Positions 53,172-61,387 of a DNA stretch of 64,000 nucleotides are shown one piece after another. Both the position numbers and the translations under genes were made by a program. Numbering within the stretch: position 1 is the stretch's first letter; each line of letters begins with the position of its first letter. The DNA is from Lentzea pudingi (GTDB lineage: Bacteria; Actinomycetota; Actinomycetes; Mycobacteriales; Pseudonocardiaceae), in contig NZ_BMNC01000010.1 of assembly GCF_014646255.1 (NCBI RefSeq), forward strand, positions 62,001-126,000, in the 5' to 3' direction. Under the pieces are notes generated by a model. The model saw only the letters and a program-made list of their open reading frames with translations. It searched no databases and was not told the origin of the DNA.

Positions 53172-54158
53172 ATGTGGGAGCACGAACGACTCGTCGTCCG
53201 CACGGGGCGGCGGTCGGGGATGACCACGATGGTCGCCCTGCACTCGACCGGGGCGGGGCCGGCGGTCGGTGGCTGCCGGATGAAGCCGTACGCGCGGATC
53301 ACCGACGCCGTCACGGACGTGCTGCGCCTGTCCAAGGCCATGACGCTGAAGTGTGCAGCGGCCGGGATTCCGCACGGGGGAGCCAAGAGCGTGATCGTGG
53401 CCGACCGCGAGCTCACGCCGGAGCTGAGGCGTGCGGTGCTGCTCGACCACGCCGACCTGATCAACGAGTTCGAGGGCGCCTACCGCGCCGGGCCGGACGT
53501 CGGCACGGGACCGGACGACATGCTGGTGCTCAAGGAGATCACGCCGTACGCCTACTGCCTGCCCGAGGAGAACGGCGGCACCGGGTCGTCGAGCGGGCCC
53601 ACGGCACGGGGTGTGCTGGCGGCGTTGAAGGCGGCCGCGCGCCACACGTTCGGAACGCCGGACCTCACTGGCCGGAAGGTCGTCATCAGCGGCTTCGGGT
53701 CGGTGGGGGAGCTGATCGCGAGAGGGCTCGACGGCGCGGACGTCACAGTGTCCGATGTGGACGAGAGCAGGCGGACGGCGGAGTTCGGCTGGGTGCGTCC
53801 GGACGAGGCGTACCGGGTCGAGGCGGACGTGCTCGTGCCCGCGGCGGTGGGCGGGGTGCTGAGCCCGGAGACCGTCCGGGGCCTCGCCGTCCGGCTGGTG
53901 GTGGGGCCCGCCAACAACCAGCTCACCGACGACGGGGTGGCCGCGTTGCTGGAGGAGCGCGGCATCGTGTGGGTGCCGGACCACGTCGCCAGTGCCGGTG
54001 GGGTGATCTACACGCTGGCCCGCGAGGACGACGGGGTGGACCATGAGACCGCGCTGACCAGGGTCGACGGCATCGAGGCGACGGTCGAGCGGTTGTTGAG
54101 GGCGCGGCAGCGAGACGTCGGCGGCAAGCCTGCGCCCGTCGCTGACATGGGCATCTAG
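53172..54158 (+). CDS. Glu/Leu/Phe/Val dehydrogenase family (leucine/valine dehydrogenase type)
   Basis: A 328-residue amino-acid dehydrogenase. GGCRMKPYAR with MTLKCAAAGIPHGGAKSVI contains the catalytic Lys pair; VVISGFGSVGELIA is the NAD-binding fold and the following VPAAVGGVLSPETV segment is the hinge to the C-terminus. Short length (~330-360) fits leucine/valine/phenylalanine dehydrogenases rather than glutamate dehydrogenase. It oxidatively deaminates a branched-chain amino acid to its keto acid. ATG 53172 with GGAGG 8 bases upstream. Divergent from an Lrp regulator. Confidence 0.85.
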   Translation: MWEHERLVVRTGRRSGMTTMVALHSTGAGPAVGGCRMKPYARITDAVTDVLRLSKAMTLKCAAAGIPHGGAKSVIVADRELTPELRRAVLLDHADLINEFEGAYRAGPDVGTGPDDMLVLKEITPYAYCLPEENGGTGSSSGPTARGVLAALKAAARHTFGTPDLTGRKVVISGFGSVGELIARGLDGADVTVSDVDESRRTAEFGWVRPDEAYRVEADVLVPAAVGGVLSPETVRGLAVRLVVGPANNQLTDDGVAALLEERGIVWVPDHVASAGGVIYTLAREDDGVDHETALTRVDGIEATVERLLRARQRDVGGKPAPVADMGI

Positions 54159-54241
54159 GAGCACCGGGCCCGCCGCGCGCGTCCCGGTCGTGGGACGCGA
54201 TGATGGAGCCGGTGGGGTGGCGATCGGCTGAGGAGAGTGGC

Positions 54242-54667
54242 ATGACCCGGTGGAAGCTGGTCGCGGTGCTGGCCGCGGTCACCGCGCTCGGGGGCTGTTC
54301 CTCCGGCGGGACCTGGGCCGTGAAGCTCACGCCGACCGGGCTGCCGCAGTTCGTGGACGCCGGGTGCGGCGGGCCGGGCATCACGAACGCGTGGGTGCAG
54401 GCGGACGGGAAGGACATCTGGCGGGTCGGGTTCGCGCAGCCGGCCAAGGCCCGCGAGCTCGCCGTCAACCAGAAGCTTGAGGGTGCCGAGAAGGTCGCCT
54501 GGCAACAGCCCAAGGGTGATCAGCCGCTCCGGCTGTCCGTGCAGCGGGACGACGGCAGCACGCCCGTCGTGGAGTTCACGCTCGACGGCCTGAAGGACGG
54601 CAAGGTCAAGTTCGAGGACGCCTACCTCGGCGCGGACGAGTTCGCGAAGAAGCGCGAACAGTGCTGA
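54242..54667 (+). CDS. Putative lipoprotein
   Basis: A 141-residue protein with a short signal peptide and lipobox (TALGGC, Cys19), then a ~120-residue extracytoplasmic domain containing two more Cys (DAGCGGPG, and the final Cys). ATG 54242 has GAGGAG 8 bases upstream; an upstream in-frame ATG at 54200 would bury the signal peptide. Function unrecognised. It is probably monocistronic. Confidence 0.65.
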   Translation: MTRWKLVAVLAAVTALGGCSSGGTWAVKLTPTGLPQFVDAGCGGPGITNAWVQADGKDIWRVGFAQPAKARELAVNQKLEGAEKVAWQQPKGDQPLRLSVQRDDGSTPVVEFTLDGLKDGKVKFEDAYLGADEFAKKREQC

Positions 54668-54709
54668 TGGCCTGACCAGTGCCACCGGTCAGGCCATCAC
54701 AACCGTGAT

Positions 54710-55120
54710 CTACGGCAGCACCTGCACCTGCTCGCCGACCATCAGGTTGTCGTAGAACACGAGCGACGCATCCATGGACATCCGGATGCACCCGTGCGAC
54801 TGGACGGCAGTGTCACCCTGGTGGAACGCGATGCCGTCGGCGGTGAAGTACACCGCGTTCGGCATCGGGCCGTTGTAAGGGACGCTCCAGTCGTTCTTCA
54901 CCTTGCGCAGCACCGAGAACGTGCCCACCGGGGTCTCGTACCCCGGCTTGCCGTGGCTGATGGTCACGGGCCCGTAGCTGGTTTTGCCGTTGAAGACCAG
55001 CCACGCCTGGTTCGAGTGCTTCTCCAGGCACGCTCCGTTGTGGACGGTGCATCCCGCCTGAGCCTGTGCGGGAACAGCGAAGCCGAGGATCAGGAGCACC
55101 GTCGCGATCAGAACTCGCAT
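54710..55120 (-). CDS. Secreted L,D-transpeptidase (YkuD domain)
   Basis: A 136-residue protein: signal peptide 1-22 (AQA), then a minimal YkuD catalytic domain with His100 (GIAFHQGD), and SHGCIRM at 108-114 with catalytic Cys111 and Arg113. L,D-transpeptidases crosslink peptidoglycan 3->3 or attach proteins to it, and are inhibited by carbapenems. At ~115 mature residues it is a very small member. It is first in a cluster of three related genes (next two: a decayed copy and a lipoprotein version), all leftward. Confidence 0.85.
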   Translation of the reverse strand: MRVLIATVLLILGFAVPAQAQAGCTVHNGACLEKHSNQAWLVFNGKTSYGPVTISHGKPGYETPVGTFSVLRKVKNDWSVPYNGPMPNAVYFTADGIAFHQGDTAVQSHGCIRMSMDASLVFYDNLMVGEQVQVLP

Positions 55121-55176
55121 CTCTCATCACCCCTCTGTAGTGGAGTTGCCACTGTGGGGTGACTTCAATCATGTTT

Positions 55177-55374
55177 TTATGGAAGTACCTGGACGCGCTC
55201 GCCGGGGAAGAGGTTGTCGAAGAACACCTCGGAGTCGTTCCAGGAGAGCCGGACGCAGCCCGACAGGCGTGTCGAAGTCGGACTTGGACGCACGCTCCGT
55301 TGTGGACGGAGCAGCTGGATGCTTGGGCGGGTGCCGCCAAGCCCAGCAGGGACAAGGCCGTGGTTGATGATCAT
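55177..55374 (-). pseudogene. Decayed L,D-transpeptidase copy
   Basis: The C-terminal 30 codons in one frame read RLSGCVRLSWNDSEVFFDNL and end RVQVLP, matching the end of the 54710-55120 gene (SHGCIRMSMDASLVFYDNL to QVQVLP). A signal-peptide-like start (LLGLAAPAQASSCSVHNGAC, matching QAGCTVHNGAC) lies in another frame immediately upstream. About 70 codons including the catalytic His are missing between, and the frames do not join. This is a deletion-frameshift remnant of a third transpeptidase. It begins over the stop of the following gene. Confidence 0.7.
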
Positions 55375-55946
55375 GAGACCACCTGGACGGTGTCGCCGAT
55401 CGAGAGGTTGTTGAAGTAGTACCGGGCCGACGGCGGGTCGAGGTGGATGCAGCCGTGCGACGGATCGGTCAGCGAGCCCTCGTGGAACGCGATGCCGCTC
55501 TCGGTGAAGTACGTCGACCACGGCATCGGGGCGTTGTACGGCCGGCTCCACTCGTCCTTCACCTTGCGCAGCACCGGGAAGTTGCCCAGCGGCGTCTCGA
55601 AGCCGCGGCGTCCGTGCGTGATCGGCGTCGGGCCGTAGACGATCTTGTCGCCCCGGACGACCCACGTCTGGTTCGTGGAGAGCTGGATGCACGCGCCGTC
55701 GCTGATGGTGCACGGCGTCGGCTTCACGACGGGCGGGGGAGGCGGCGGCGGGGCAGGGGCCTCCGACGACGTCGACGGAGGCGTGGAAGGCGGCGCTTCG
55801 GAGGACGGCGCGCCAGGAGAGGGCGCTCCGGAAGAGGGTGCTGAAGACGACGAATGCGGTGGCGCCGCTGGAGTCTCGGCCTGCACGGTCCCCTGCGCGC
55901 ATCCCGCCACCGACATCAACGCGACCGCTACGAGCAGCATCCTCAT
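55371..55946 (-). CDS. Lipoprotein L,D-transpeptidase (YkuD domain)
   Basis: A 191-residue version: lipobox SVAGC (Cys16), a Ser/Ala/Pro-rich linker (~20-90, ending APAPPPPPPP), then the YkuD domain with GIAFHEG and SHGCIHLD. The Arg after the catalytic Cys is His here, unlike the 54710 copy (CIRM). It would be held on the outer face of the membrane by its lipid. ATG 55946 after GGGGG. It is upstream of the decayed copy and the small secreted one. Confidence 0.85.
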   Translation of the reverse strand: MRMLLVAVALMSVAGCAQGTVQAETPAAPPHSSSSAPSSGAPSPGAPSSEAPPSTPPSTSSEAPAPPPPPPPVVKPTPCTISDGACIQLSTNQTWVVRGDKIVYGPTPITHGRRGFETPLGNFPVLRKVKDEWSRPYNAPMPWSTYFTESGIAFHEGSLTDPSHGCIHLDPPSARYYFNNLSIGDTVQVVS

Positions 55947-56072
55947 CGCGCAACCCCCTGGTTGTTCCATCCCTTGCCGAAGTAGACGACGGGAGGAGTG
56001 CGCAGGTTGCAACGGCGAGGGCCCGCCCCCCATAACGAATGGGAGACGGGCCCTCGGAATGCGTTTACCGGG

Positions 56073-56843
56073 TTACAGACCGCCCACGTTCGAGTTGATC
56101 CACGAGCGGTAGTACGAGAGGTCGACGTAGATCGACGGAGCCTGGGCGCAGTTCGCGCCGCCACCGGAGCGGCTGGTCGCGCCGATGAGCTCCCAGCGGC
56201 CGCCGACCGACTTCACCTGCGGGCCACCCGAGTCGCCGTAGCAGGCGCCCTTGTTGCCACCGGTGTTGTTGGTGCAGATCTCCGACACGCCGCTGATGCC
56301 GGAGCACCGGCTGTCGGAGACGATCGAGGTGTTGAGCTCCTGCAGGGTCACCGGAGCACCGCACGCGCCGCGGACCGGGCAGGTCTGGCCCCAGCCGATG
56401 ATGCGGGTCGCGGTGCCGACCGCGCCCGACGAGGTCGGGATGCTGATCGGGGCCTGGCTGACCGAGGTGTTGAGCTGCACCACCGCCAGGTCGGCGGACG
56501 GGTGGTTGATGATGCGCGACGCACCGGTCGTGGTGCCGCCGCTGGTGCGGTTCGTGGTGCCGATCCGGGTGCGGATCGAGGACGCCGAGGAGCCCTGGAC
56601 GCAGTGCTTGGCCGTCACGACCCAGTTGGCCTTGACCAGCGAGGCGCCGCAGAAGTGGCTGCCGGAGGTGCTCTGCAGGGACACCATGAACGGGTAGACC
56701 TGGGAGGCGTTGGTGCCACCGACGATCATCGGCGAGACCTCGCCGTCAGCGGTGGGAGCCGGAGCCGCGGAGGCCGCGGTGACCGTGGCGAGCAGGGCGC
56801 CCGCGGCCACGACGACTGCGGAGAACAACGAACGTGCCCTCAT
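56073..56843 (-). CDS. Secreted trypsin-like serine protease
   Basis: A 256-residue S1 protease. Signal peptide to ~28 (ASA) plus a short propeptide; mature N-terminus IVGG at 40-43. Catalytic triad His80 (TAKHC), Asp118 (SADLAVVQL) and Ser205 (CYGDSGGP). Three disulfide Cys pairs are visible. The substrate-pocket residue (position before the GDSGG, reading NKGAC) does not clearly predict trypsin- or chymotrypsin-like specificity. ATG 56843. The upstream ~130 bases hold palindromes with GTGACCC half-sites. Confidence 0.9.
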   Translation of the reverse strand: MRARSLFSAVVVAAGALLATVTAASAAPAPTADGEVSPMIVGGTNASQVYPFMVSLQSTSGSHFCGASLVKANWVVTAKHCVQGSSASSIRTRIGTTNRTSGGTTTGASRIINHPSADLAVVQLNTSVSQAPISIPTSSGAVGTATRIIGWGQTCPVRGACGAPVTLQELNTSIVSDSRCSGISGVSEICTNNTGGNKGACYGDSGGPQVKSVGGRWELIGATSRSGGGANCAQAPSIYVDLSYYRSWINSNVGGL

Positions 56844-56907
56844 CGTTGAGTTCCTTTCCTGAACCCGGCGCAGGGTTGCCGGGGTCAGGACGGAAACTAA
56901 GGACGAA

Positions 56908-56948
56908 AGTGACCCCGTCACTAGGGTCACTCGGAGGGTGACCCTCCG
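56908..56948. promoter_or_regulatory. Palindromic repeat cluster upstream of the protease
   Basis: AGTGACCC (56908-56915) and GGGTCACT (56924-56931) form an 8-8-8 inverted repeat, and CGGAGGGTGACCCTCCG at 56932-56948 is a near-perfect 17-base palindrome. GTCACT also recurs at 56917. The cluster lies 65-105 bases before the protease start and after the glpX stop; it is a likely regulator-binding array. Confidence 0.5.
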
Positions 56949-56974
56949 TTAACGGTTCACAGATTCACACTGGA

Positions 56975-58015
56975 CTACGGCAGCGGCTGCTGCGCGCCCT
57001 CGGGCAGGTCGAAGTCGACCGAGGAGTATTCGCGCAGCTTGTGGAGGCTGTGGAAGCCGTCGATCATGCGCACGGTGCCGGACTTGGACCGCATGACGAT
57101 CGACTGGGTGGTGCAGCCACCCGCCCGGTAGTGCACGCCGCGCAGGAGGTCCCCGTCGGTCACGCCCGTGGCGCAGAAGAAGACGTTGTCGCCCGACACG
57201 AGGTCGTTCGTGGTGAGCACGCGGGACAGGTCGTGGCCCGCGCCGATCGCCTTCTCGCGTTCCTCGTCGTCCTTGGGCCACAACCGGCCCTGGATGGCGC
57301 CACCGACGCACTTGAGCGCCGCCGCCGCGATGATGCCCTCGGGGGTGCCGCCGATGCCCACGAGCATGTCCACGCCCGACGTGGGGCGTGCCGCCGCGAT
57401 CGCGCCGGCCACGTCGCCGTCGGAGATGAAGTGGATGCGCGCGCCGGCCTGCCGGACCTCCCGCACGATCTGCTCGTGCCGGGGCCGGTCGAGGATGCAC
57501 ACGTTCACGTCGGACACGTCGCTGTGCTTGGCCTTCGCGACGCGGCGGATGTTCTCCGCGAGCGGCGCGGTGATGTCGATGACGTCGGCCGCCTCCGGGC
57601 CCACGGCGAGCTTCTCCATGTAGAACACGGCGGACGGGTCGAACATCGCCCCGCGCTCGGCCACCGCCAGGACGGCCAGCGCGTTCGGCATGCCCTTGGC
57701 CATCAGCGTGGTGCCGTCGATCGGGTCGACCGCGACGTCGCAGTCGGGGCCCTCGCCGTTGCCGACTTCCTCACCGTTGAACAGCATGGGCGCCTCGTCC
57801 TTCTCGCCCTCGCCGATCACCACGACGCCTCTCATCGAGACGGTGTGGATGAGCTTGCGCATCGCGTCGACGGCCGCGCCGTCACCGCCGTTCTTGTCGC
57901 CGCGTCCCACCCACCGGCCGGCGGCCATCGCCGCTGCCTCGGTGACGCGCACGAGCTCCAATGCCAGGTTCCGGTCGGGGGCTTCGCGACGTCGTTCCGC
58001 GGGGGTGTTCACCAT
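56975..58015 (-). CDS. glpX: Class II fructose-1,6-bisphosphatase
   Basis: A 346-residue GlpX. GEGEKDEAPML and DVAVDPIDGTTLMAKG are the metal-binding motifs; VGIGGTPEGIIAAAALK and HYRAGGCTTQSIVMRSKSGT are the GlpX-specific segments. It dephosphorylates fructose-1,6-bisphosphate in gluconeogenesis and is essential for gluconeogenic growth in actinobacteria. ATG 58015. The gene is close to fumC, as in mycobacteria (Rv1099c). Confidence 0.95.
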   Translation of the reverse strand: MVNTPAERRREAPDRNLALELVRVTEAAAMAAGRWVGRGDKNGGDGAAVDAMRKLIHTVSMRGVVVIGEGEKDEAPMLFNGEEVGNGEGPDCDVAVDPIDGTTLMAKGMPNALAVLAVAERGAMFDPSAVFYMEKLAVGPEAADVIDITAPLAENIRRVAKAKHSDVSDVNVCILDRPRHEQIVREVRQAGARIHFISDGDVAGAIAAARPTSGVDMLVGIGGTPEGIIAAAALKCVGGAIQGRLWPKDDEEREKAIGAGHDLSRVLTTNDLVSGDNVFFCATGVTDGDLLRGVHYRAGGCTTQSIVMRSKSGTVRMIDGFHSLHKLREYSSVDFDLPEGAQQPLP

Positions 58016-58082
58016 TGCGCGCCTCCATGCGACTACTCAGCGTGCCGGATTTTGTGATCGGCAGCTGAATCCTTGCACGGGA

Positions 58083-58298
58083 TCACGACTCCGAAACGTC
58101 CTCCTCGACGACAGCCAGAGCTGCATCGATTCGCTCGCGCGCACCGGCGAGATGCTGCTCACAAGTCTTGGCGAGCGCCTCACCGCGTTCCCACAACGCC
58201 AGGGAGTCCTCCAGCGACAGGCCACCGGCCTCCAGCTTGCGGACCACGTCGACCAGTTCGTCGCGGGCGGCTTCGTAACCGAGTGTTTCCGAACTCAC
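58083..58298 (-). CDS. xseB: Exodeoxyribonuclease VII small subunit
   Basis: A 71-residue XseB with the typical helical hairpin YEAARDELVDVVRKLEAGGL and LEDSLALWERGEALAKTCEQHL. It pairs with XseA to degrade single-stranded DNA. GTG 58298 overlaps the stop of the inserted gene (58295-58663). It is transcribed in the same direction as xseA, separated from it by that extra gene. Confidence 0.93.
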   Translation of the reverse strand: MSSETLGYEAARDELVDVVRKLEAGGLSLEDSLALWERGEALAKTCEQHLAGARERIDAALAVVEEDVSES

Positions 58299-58663
58299 GC
58301 GGATTGGCTCCTCAGACGGCTCAGCACGGTCGCGACGGCCAGGTCGTACCCGACCAGCGCCTCCGCGAACTCCTCGCCGTCACCCTCTCGCACCGCCTCG
58401 TCGATCAGCGCCTCGGCCTCCGTGACACGCCGGTACTGGACCATGCCGCCAATCGCCGCGCGACCGGAAATCACAGTGGCCTCGCTCAGGTCGTGCAACG
58501 TCAGGATCAGCGTGCGGCGGCCCGTGGTGTCGCAGTCGCCCACCATCGCGGTCCAGCAGTCGGCCGCGGCGCGGTTCGCCGCCTCCGCCTTCGTGCGCAG
58601 TCCCGAGCCGCAGGAACCGGCCGCCTCCATGGTGAGGGGCAGGAACACGGCATCACGCATCAT
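58295..58663 (-). CDS. Unknown protein inserted between xseA and xseB
   Basis: A 122-residue soluble protein: RDAVFLPLTMEAAGSCGSGL, then NRAAADCWTAMVGDCDTTGRR and a helical C-terminus (EEFAEALVGYDLAVATVL). ATG 58663 or the adjacent ATG 58660 follow GGGAGG. It overlaps xseA by 11 bases and xseB by 4, so it must be co-transcribed and translationally coupled with the exonuclease VII subunits. No family recognised. The Cys-containing first half could bind metal. Its placement suggests a link to DNA repair. Confidence 0.7.
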   Translation of the reverse strand: MMRDAVFLPLTMEAAGSCGSGLRTKAEAANRAAADCWTAMVGDCDTTGRRTLILTLHDLSEATVISGRAAIGGMVQYRRVTEAEALIDEAVREGDGEEFAEALVGYDLAVATVLSRLRSQSA

Positions 58664-59891
58664 CGGTACCTCCCCCTTCCGCATTGGTGACAGTGGCCAG
58701 CACTGCTCCGTCAACGACGCGTACCCGCAGTTGTGTTCCGCTCGGCGCGTCCGCCACGGTTCGCAACACGCCGTCGGGACCGTCAGGTGTGACGAGTTGC
58801 ACAACGGCGTATCCGCGGGCCAGCGTGGCGGCTGGTCCGAGGGTCGTCAAGCGGGCTTTGGTCCCCGAGAGGTGGACGTCTTCCCGGTCGAGTCGTTGCG
58901 TGACTGCCCTGCGGCCCTGGTCGCGAAACCGCTTCACTTCCTCGGCGCGGCGCTCCAACGGGCCGTACGGGTCCGAAATCACTGGTCGGGAGCGCAGTGC
59001 GTCGAGCAGTTCGCGCTCTCGATCTACCCAGCCGTGCAGCGCGCGCCGGCCGCGATCGCGCATCTGGCGAACGCGTTCACTCTCTTCAGCGACATCCGGA
59101 ACCACCCGTTTGCCAGCGTCGGTCGGCGTCGAACAACGCACGTCAGCGACGTGGTCGAGCAGCGGGGTGTCCGGTTCGTGGCCGATCGCCGACATCACCG
59201 GCGTGCGGCACGAGGACACCGCGCGGCAGAGCGCCTCGTCGGAGAACGGCAGCAGGTCCTCCACGCTGCCGCCGCCGCGGGCGATGATGATCACGTCGCA
59301 CTCGGGGTCGCGTTCCAAAGTGGACAGTGCGGTCATCACCTGGGTGACGGCGGTCGGGCCCTGCACGGCGACGTTGATGACGCGGAAGTGCGCGCCGGGC
59401 CAACGGTTTCGCGCGTTGGTGAGCACGTCGCGCTCGGCCGCCGACGCCCGGCCGGTGATGAGACCGATCTTGGCCGGCAGGAACGGCGGCCGGCGCTTGC
59501 GGCGCGGGTCGAACAGGCCTTCCGCGTGCAGCAGCTTGCGCAGCCGTTCCATGCGGGCCAGCAGCTCGCCGATGCCGACGGCGCGGATGTCGTCCGCGCG
59601 CAGCGACAGCGTGCCCCGGTTCGGGTAGAAGCTGATCTTGCCGTGCGCGATGACCCTGCTGCCCTCGGTCAGCTGCAGCTCGCGGACCATCGAGGCGCTG
59701 CAGGTGATCGACATCGACATGTCGACGCTCGGGTCGCGCAACGTCAGGAACGCCGTGGAACTGCGCGCGTTGAGCTGCGTGACCTGCCCCTCGACCCACA
59801 CGTCGCCGAGCCGGTTGATCCAGTCGAGCAGCTTGCGGGCGACCGTCCGCACCGGCCACGGGCTCTCCGGCGAGGATTTCGCTTCGGTCAC
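58653..59891 (-). CDS. xseA: Exodeoxyribonuclease VII large subunit
   Basis: A 412-residue XseA: N-terminal OB-fold (DVWVEGQVTQLNARSSTAFLTL), followed by the catalytic core (KIGLITGRASAAERDVLTNAR, IIIARGGGSVEDL, AIGHEPDTPLLDHVADVR) and a long helical C-terminus. It cleaves single-stranded DNA bidirectionally with XseB. The length is close to typical. ATG 59891 overlaps the stop of the upstream lipid-droplet-associated gene by 4 bases. Confidence 0.95.
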   Translation of the reverse strand: MTEAKSSPESPWPVRTVARKLLDWINRLGDVWVEGQVTQLNARSSTAFLTLRDPSVDMSMSITCSASMVRELQLTEGSRVIAHGKISFYPNRGTLSLRADDIRAVGIGELLARMERLRKLLHAEGLFDPRRKRRPPFLPAKIGLITGRASAAERDVLTNARNRWPGAHFRVINVAVQGPTAVTQVMTALSTLERDPECDVIIIARGGGSVEDLLPFSDEALCRAVSSCRTPVMSAIGHEPDTPLLDHVADVRCSTPTDAGKRVVPDVAEESERVRQMRDRGRRALHGWVDRERELLDALRSRPVISDPYGPLERRAEEVKRFRDQGRRAVTQRLDREDVHLSGTKARLTTLGPAATLARGYAVVQLVTPDGPDGVLRTVADAPSGTQLRVRVVDGAVLATVTNAEGGGTDDA

Positions 59892-60379
59892 TGAGCTTTG
59901 ACCGTCGCGATCCGGCGGTTGAGCATCCCCACGAACTCAGGACGCGACTCGTGCGCCTTCTCGTAGCGCAGCAGTTCCTCGAGCTGCTCGACGCCGAGGT
60001 TGCGCAGCCGTGCCCGCAGCTGCGCGATCGACAGTTCGTCGTAGGACGGCAGGAACTCGGGGACCTCGGCGATCGCCCGCTCCTCCTCTTCCCACGGGTC
60101 GTCGGCGGGAGTTTCCTGAGAAGTCGTGACGGGCGTCTCGTCCTCGTCGAAGGTCGCCCACTCCGGCTCCTCCTCGGCGGGACGCAGTCCGGAGAGGACG
60201 TCGTCGCCCTTGATGGCGAGTTCGGTCACATGCTGCTGCACGCGCATGGACAACTGCATCGCCTCGCTGACCACCGTCAACGGGAGTCCGGCGAGCTGCT
60301 GCGGCAGCTTGCGGGCCTGTTCGAGGGCGGTCACCGCGAGTCCGGCCGCGATGCGGACACCCAATGGCAGTGGCTTCAT
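59888..60379 (-). CDS. Lipid-droplet-associated-type protein (Rv1109c-like)
   Basis: A 163-residue protein: amphipathic/hydrophobic N-terminus (VRIAAGLAVTALEQARKLPQQLAGL), an acidic central part (PAEEEPEWATFDEDETPV) and a helical C-terminus (LSIAQLRARLRNLGVEQLEELL) with Arg/Glu pairing. This fits Rv1109c, located next to ispH, and annotated homologues are called lipid-droplet-associated. ATG 60379. It is divergent from ispH and first in the xse operon. Function inferred from homologue naming only. Confidence 0.8.
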   Translation of the reverse strand: MKPLPLGVRIAAGLAVTALEQARKLPQQLAGLPLTVVSEAMQLSMRVQQHVTELAIKGDDVLSGLRPAEEEPEWATFDEDETPVTTSQETPADDPWEEEERAIAEVPEFLPSYDELSIAQLRARLRNLGVEQLEELLRYEKAHESRPEFVGMLNRRIATVKAQ

Positions 60380-60442
60380 GCCGCTAAGCCTGCCGCAACC
60401 GCGTCTGAAATGCCTAGGAACGGGACTGGGTACCCTGGAGAC

Positions 60443-61387
60443 ATGCCCAAGCGAGTCCTGTTGGCGAAGCCGCGTGGTTACTGCGCGGGCGTTGATCGTG
60501 CCGTGGAGACGGTCGAGCTCGCCCTCGAGAAGTACGGCGCACCTGTCTACGTGCGCAAGGAGATCGTCCACAACAAGTACGTCGTGGAGACGCTGTCCGA
60601 CCGCGGTGCCATCTTCGTCAACGAGACGGACGAGGTTCCTGAGGGCGCACTCGTCGTGTTCTCAGCGCACGGCGTGTCACCCGCCGTGCACGCGGAGGCC
60701 GAGCAGCGCTCGTTGCGCACCATCGACGCCACGTGTCCTTTGGTGACGAAGGTCCACAAGGAAGCGGTGCGGTTCGCCAAGGAGGACTACGACATCCTCC
60801 TGATCGGCCACGAGGGGCACGAGGAGGTCGAGGGCACCGCCGGTGAGGCACCCGACCACGTGCAGCTCGTCGACACCGCCGAGGACGTGGAGAAGGTCGC
60901 CGTCCGCGACCCGAACAAGGTCATCTGGTTGTCCCAGACCACGCTCTCGGTCGACGAGACCATGGTGCGCGTCCGTCAGCTCAAGGACCGCTTCCCCGAC
61001 TTGCAGGACCCGCCGTCCGACGACATCTGCTACGCCACCTCGAACCGCCAGACCGCGGTGAAGACGATGGCGCCGTCGTGCGACCTGGTGCTCGTCGTGG
61101 GCTCGAAGAACTCCTCGAACTCGGTCCGGCTGGTCGAGGTCGCGCTGCAGCACGGCGCGAAGGCCTCCTACCTGATCGACTACGCCAAGGAGGTCGACCT
61201 GGCGTGGCTCGAGGGCGTCGAGACCGTGGGCGTCACGTCGGGCGCGTCGGTGCCGGACCTGCTGGTGATGGAACTGCTGAAGTTCCTGGAGACGCACGGC
61301 TACGGCGAGGTCGAGGAGATCACCACGGCGAACGAGCGCATCACGTTCTCGTTGCCGCGTGAGCTCCGCAAGGACCTCGTTCGCTAA
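60443..61387 (+). CDS. ispH: 4-hydroxy-3-methylbut-2-enyl diphosphate reductase
   Basis: A 314-residue IspH (LytB), the last step of the MEP isoprenoid pathway, making IPP and DMAPP. Fe-S ligands: Cys14 (PRGYCAGVDR), Cys in DATCPLVTKVH and Cys in ICYATSNRQ; FSAHGVSP is the conserved His/active-site loop, and GSKNSSNSVRL the substrate segment. ATG 60443 follows a TACCCT box closely. It overlaps the convergent WD40 gene by 4 bases at the stop codons. Confidence 0.95.
   Translation: MPKRVLLAKPRGYCAGVDRAVETVELALEKYGAPVYVRKEIVHNKYVVETLSDRGAIFVNETDEVPEGALVVFSAHGVSPAVHAEAEQRSLRTIDATCPLVTKVHKEAVRFAKEDYDILLIGHEGHEEVEGTAGEAPDHVQLVDTAEDVEKVAVRDPNKVIWLSQTTLSVDETMVRVRQLKDRFPDLQDPPSDDICYATSNRQTAVKTMAPSCDLVLVVGSKNSSNSVRLVEVALQHGAKASYLIDYAKEVDLAWLEGVETVGVTSGASVPDLLVMELLKFLETHGYGEVEEITTANERITFSLPRELRKDLVR

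Noticed and set aside
57041..58057. Long plus-strand frame over glpX
   Set aside because: Antisense shadow of glpX with no protein-family sequence.
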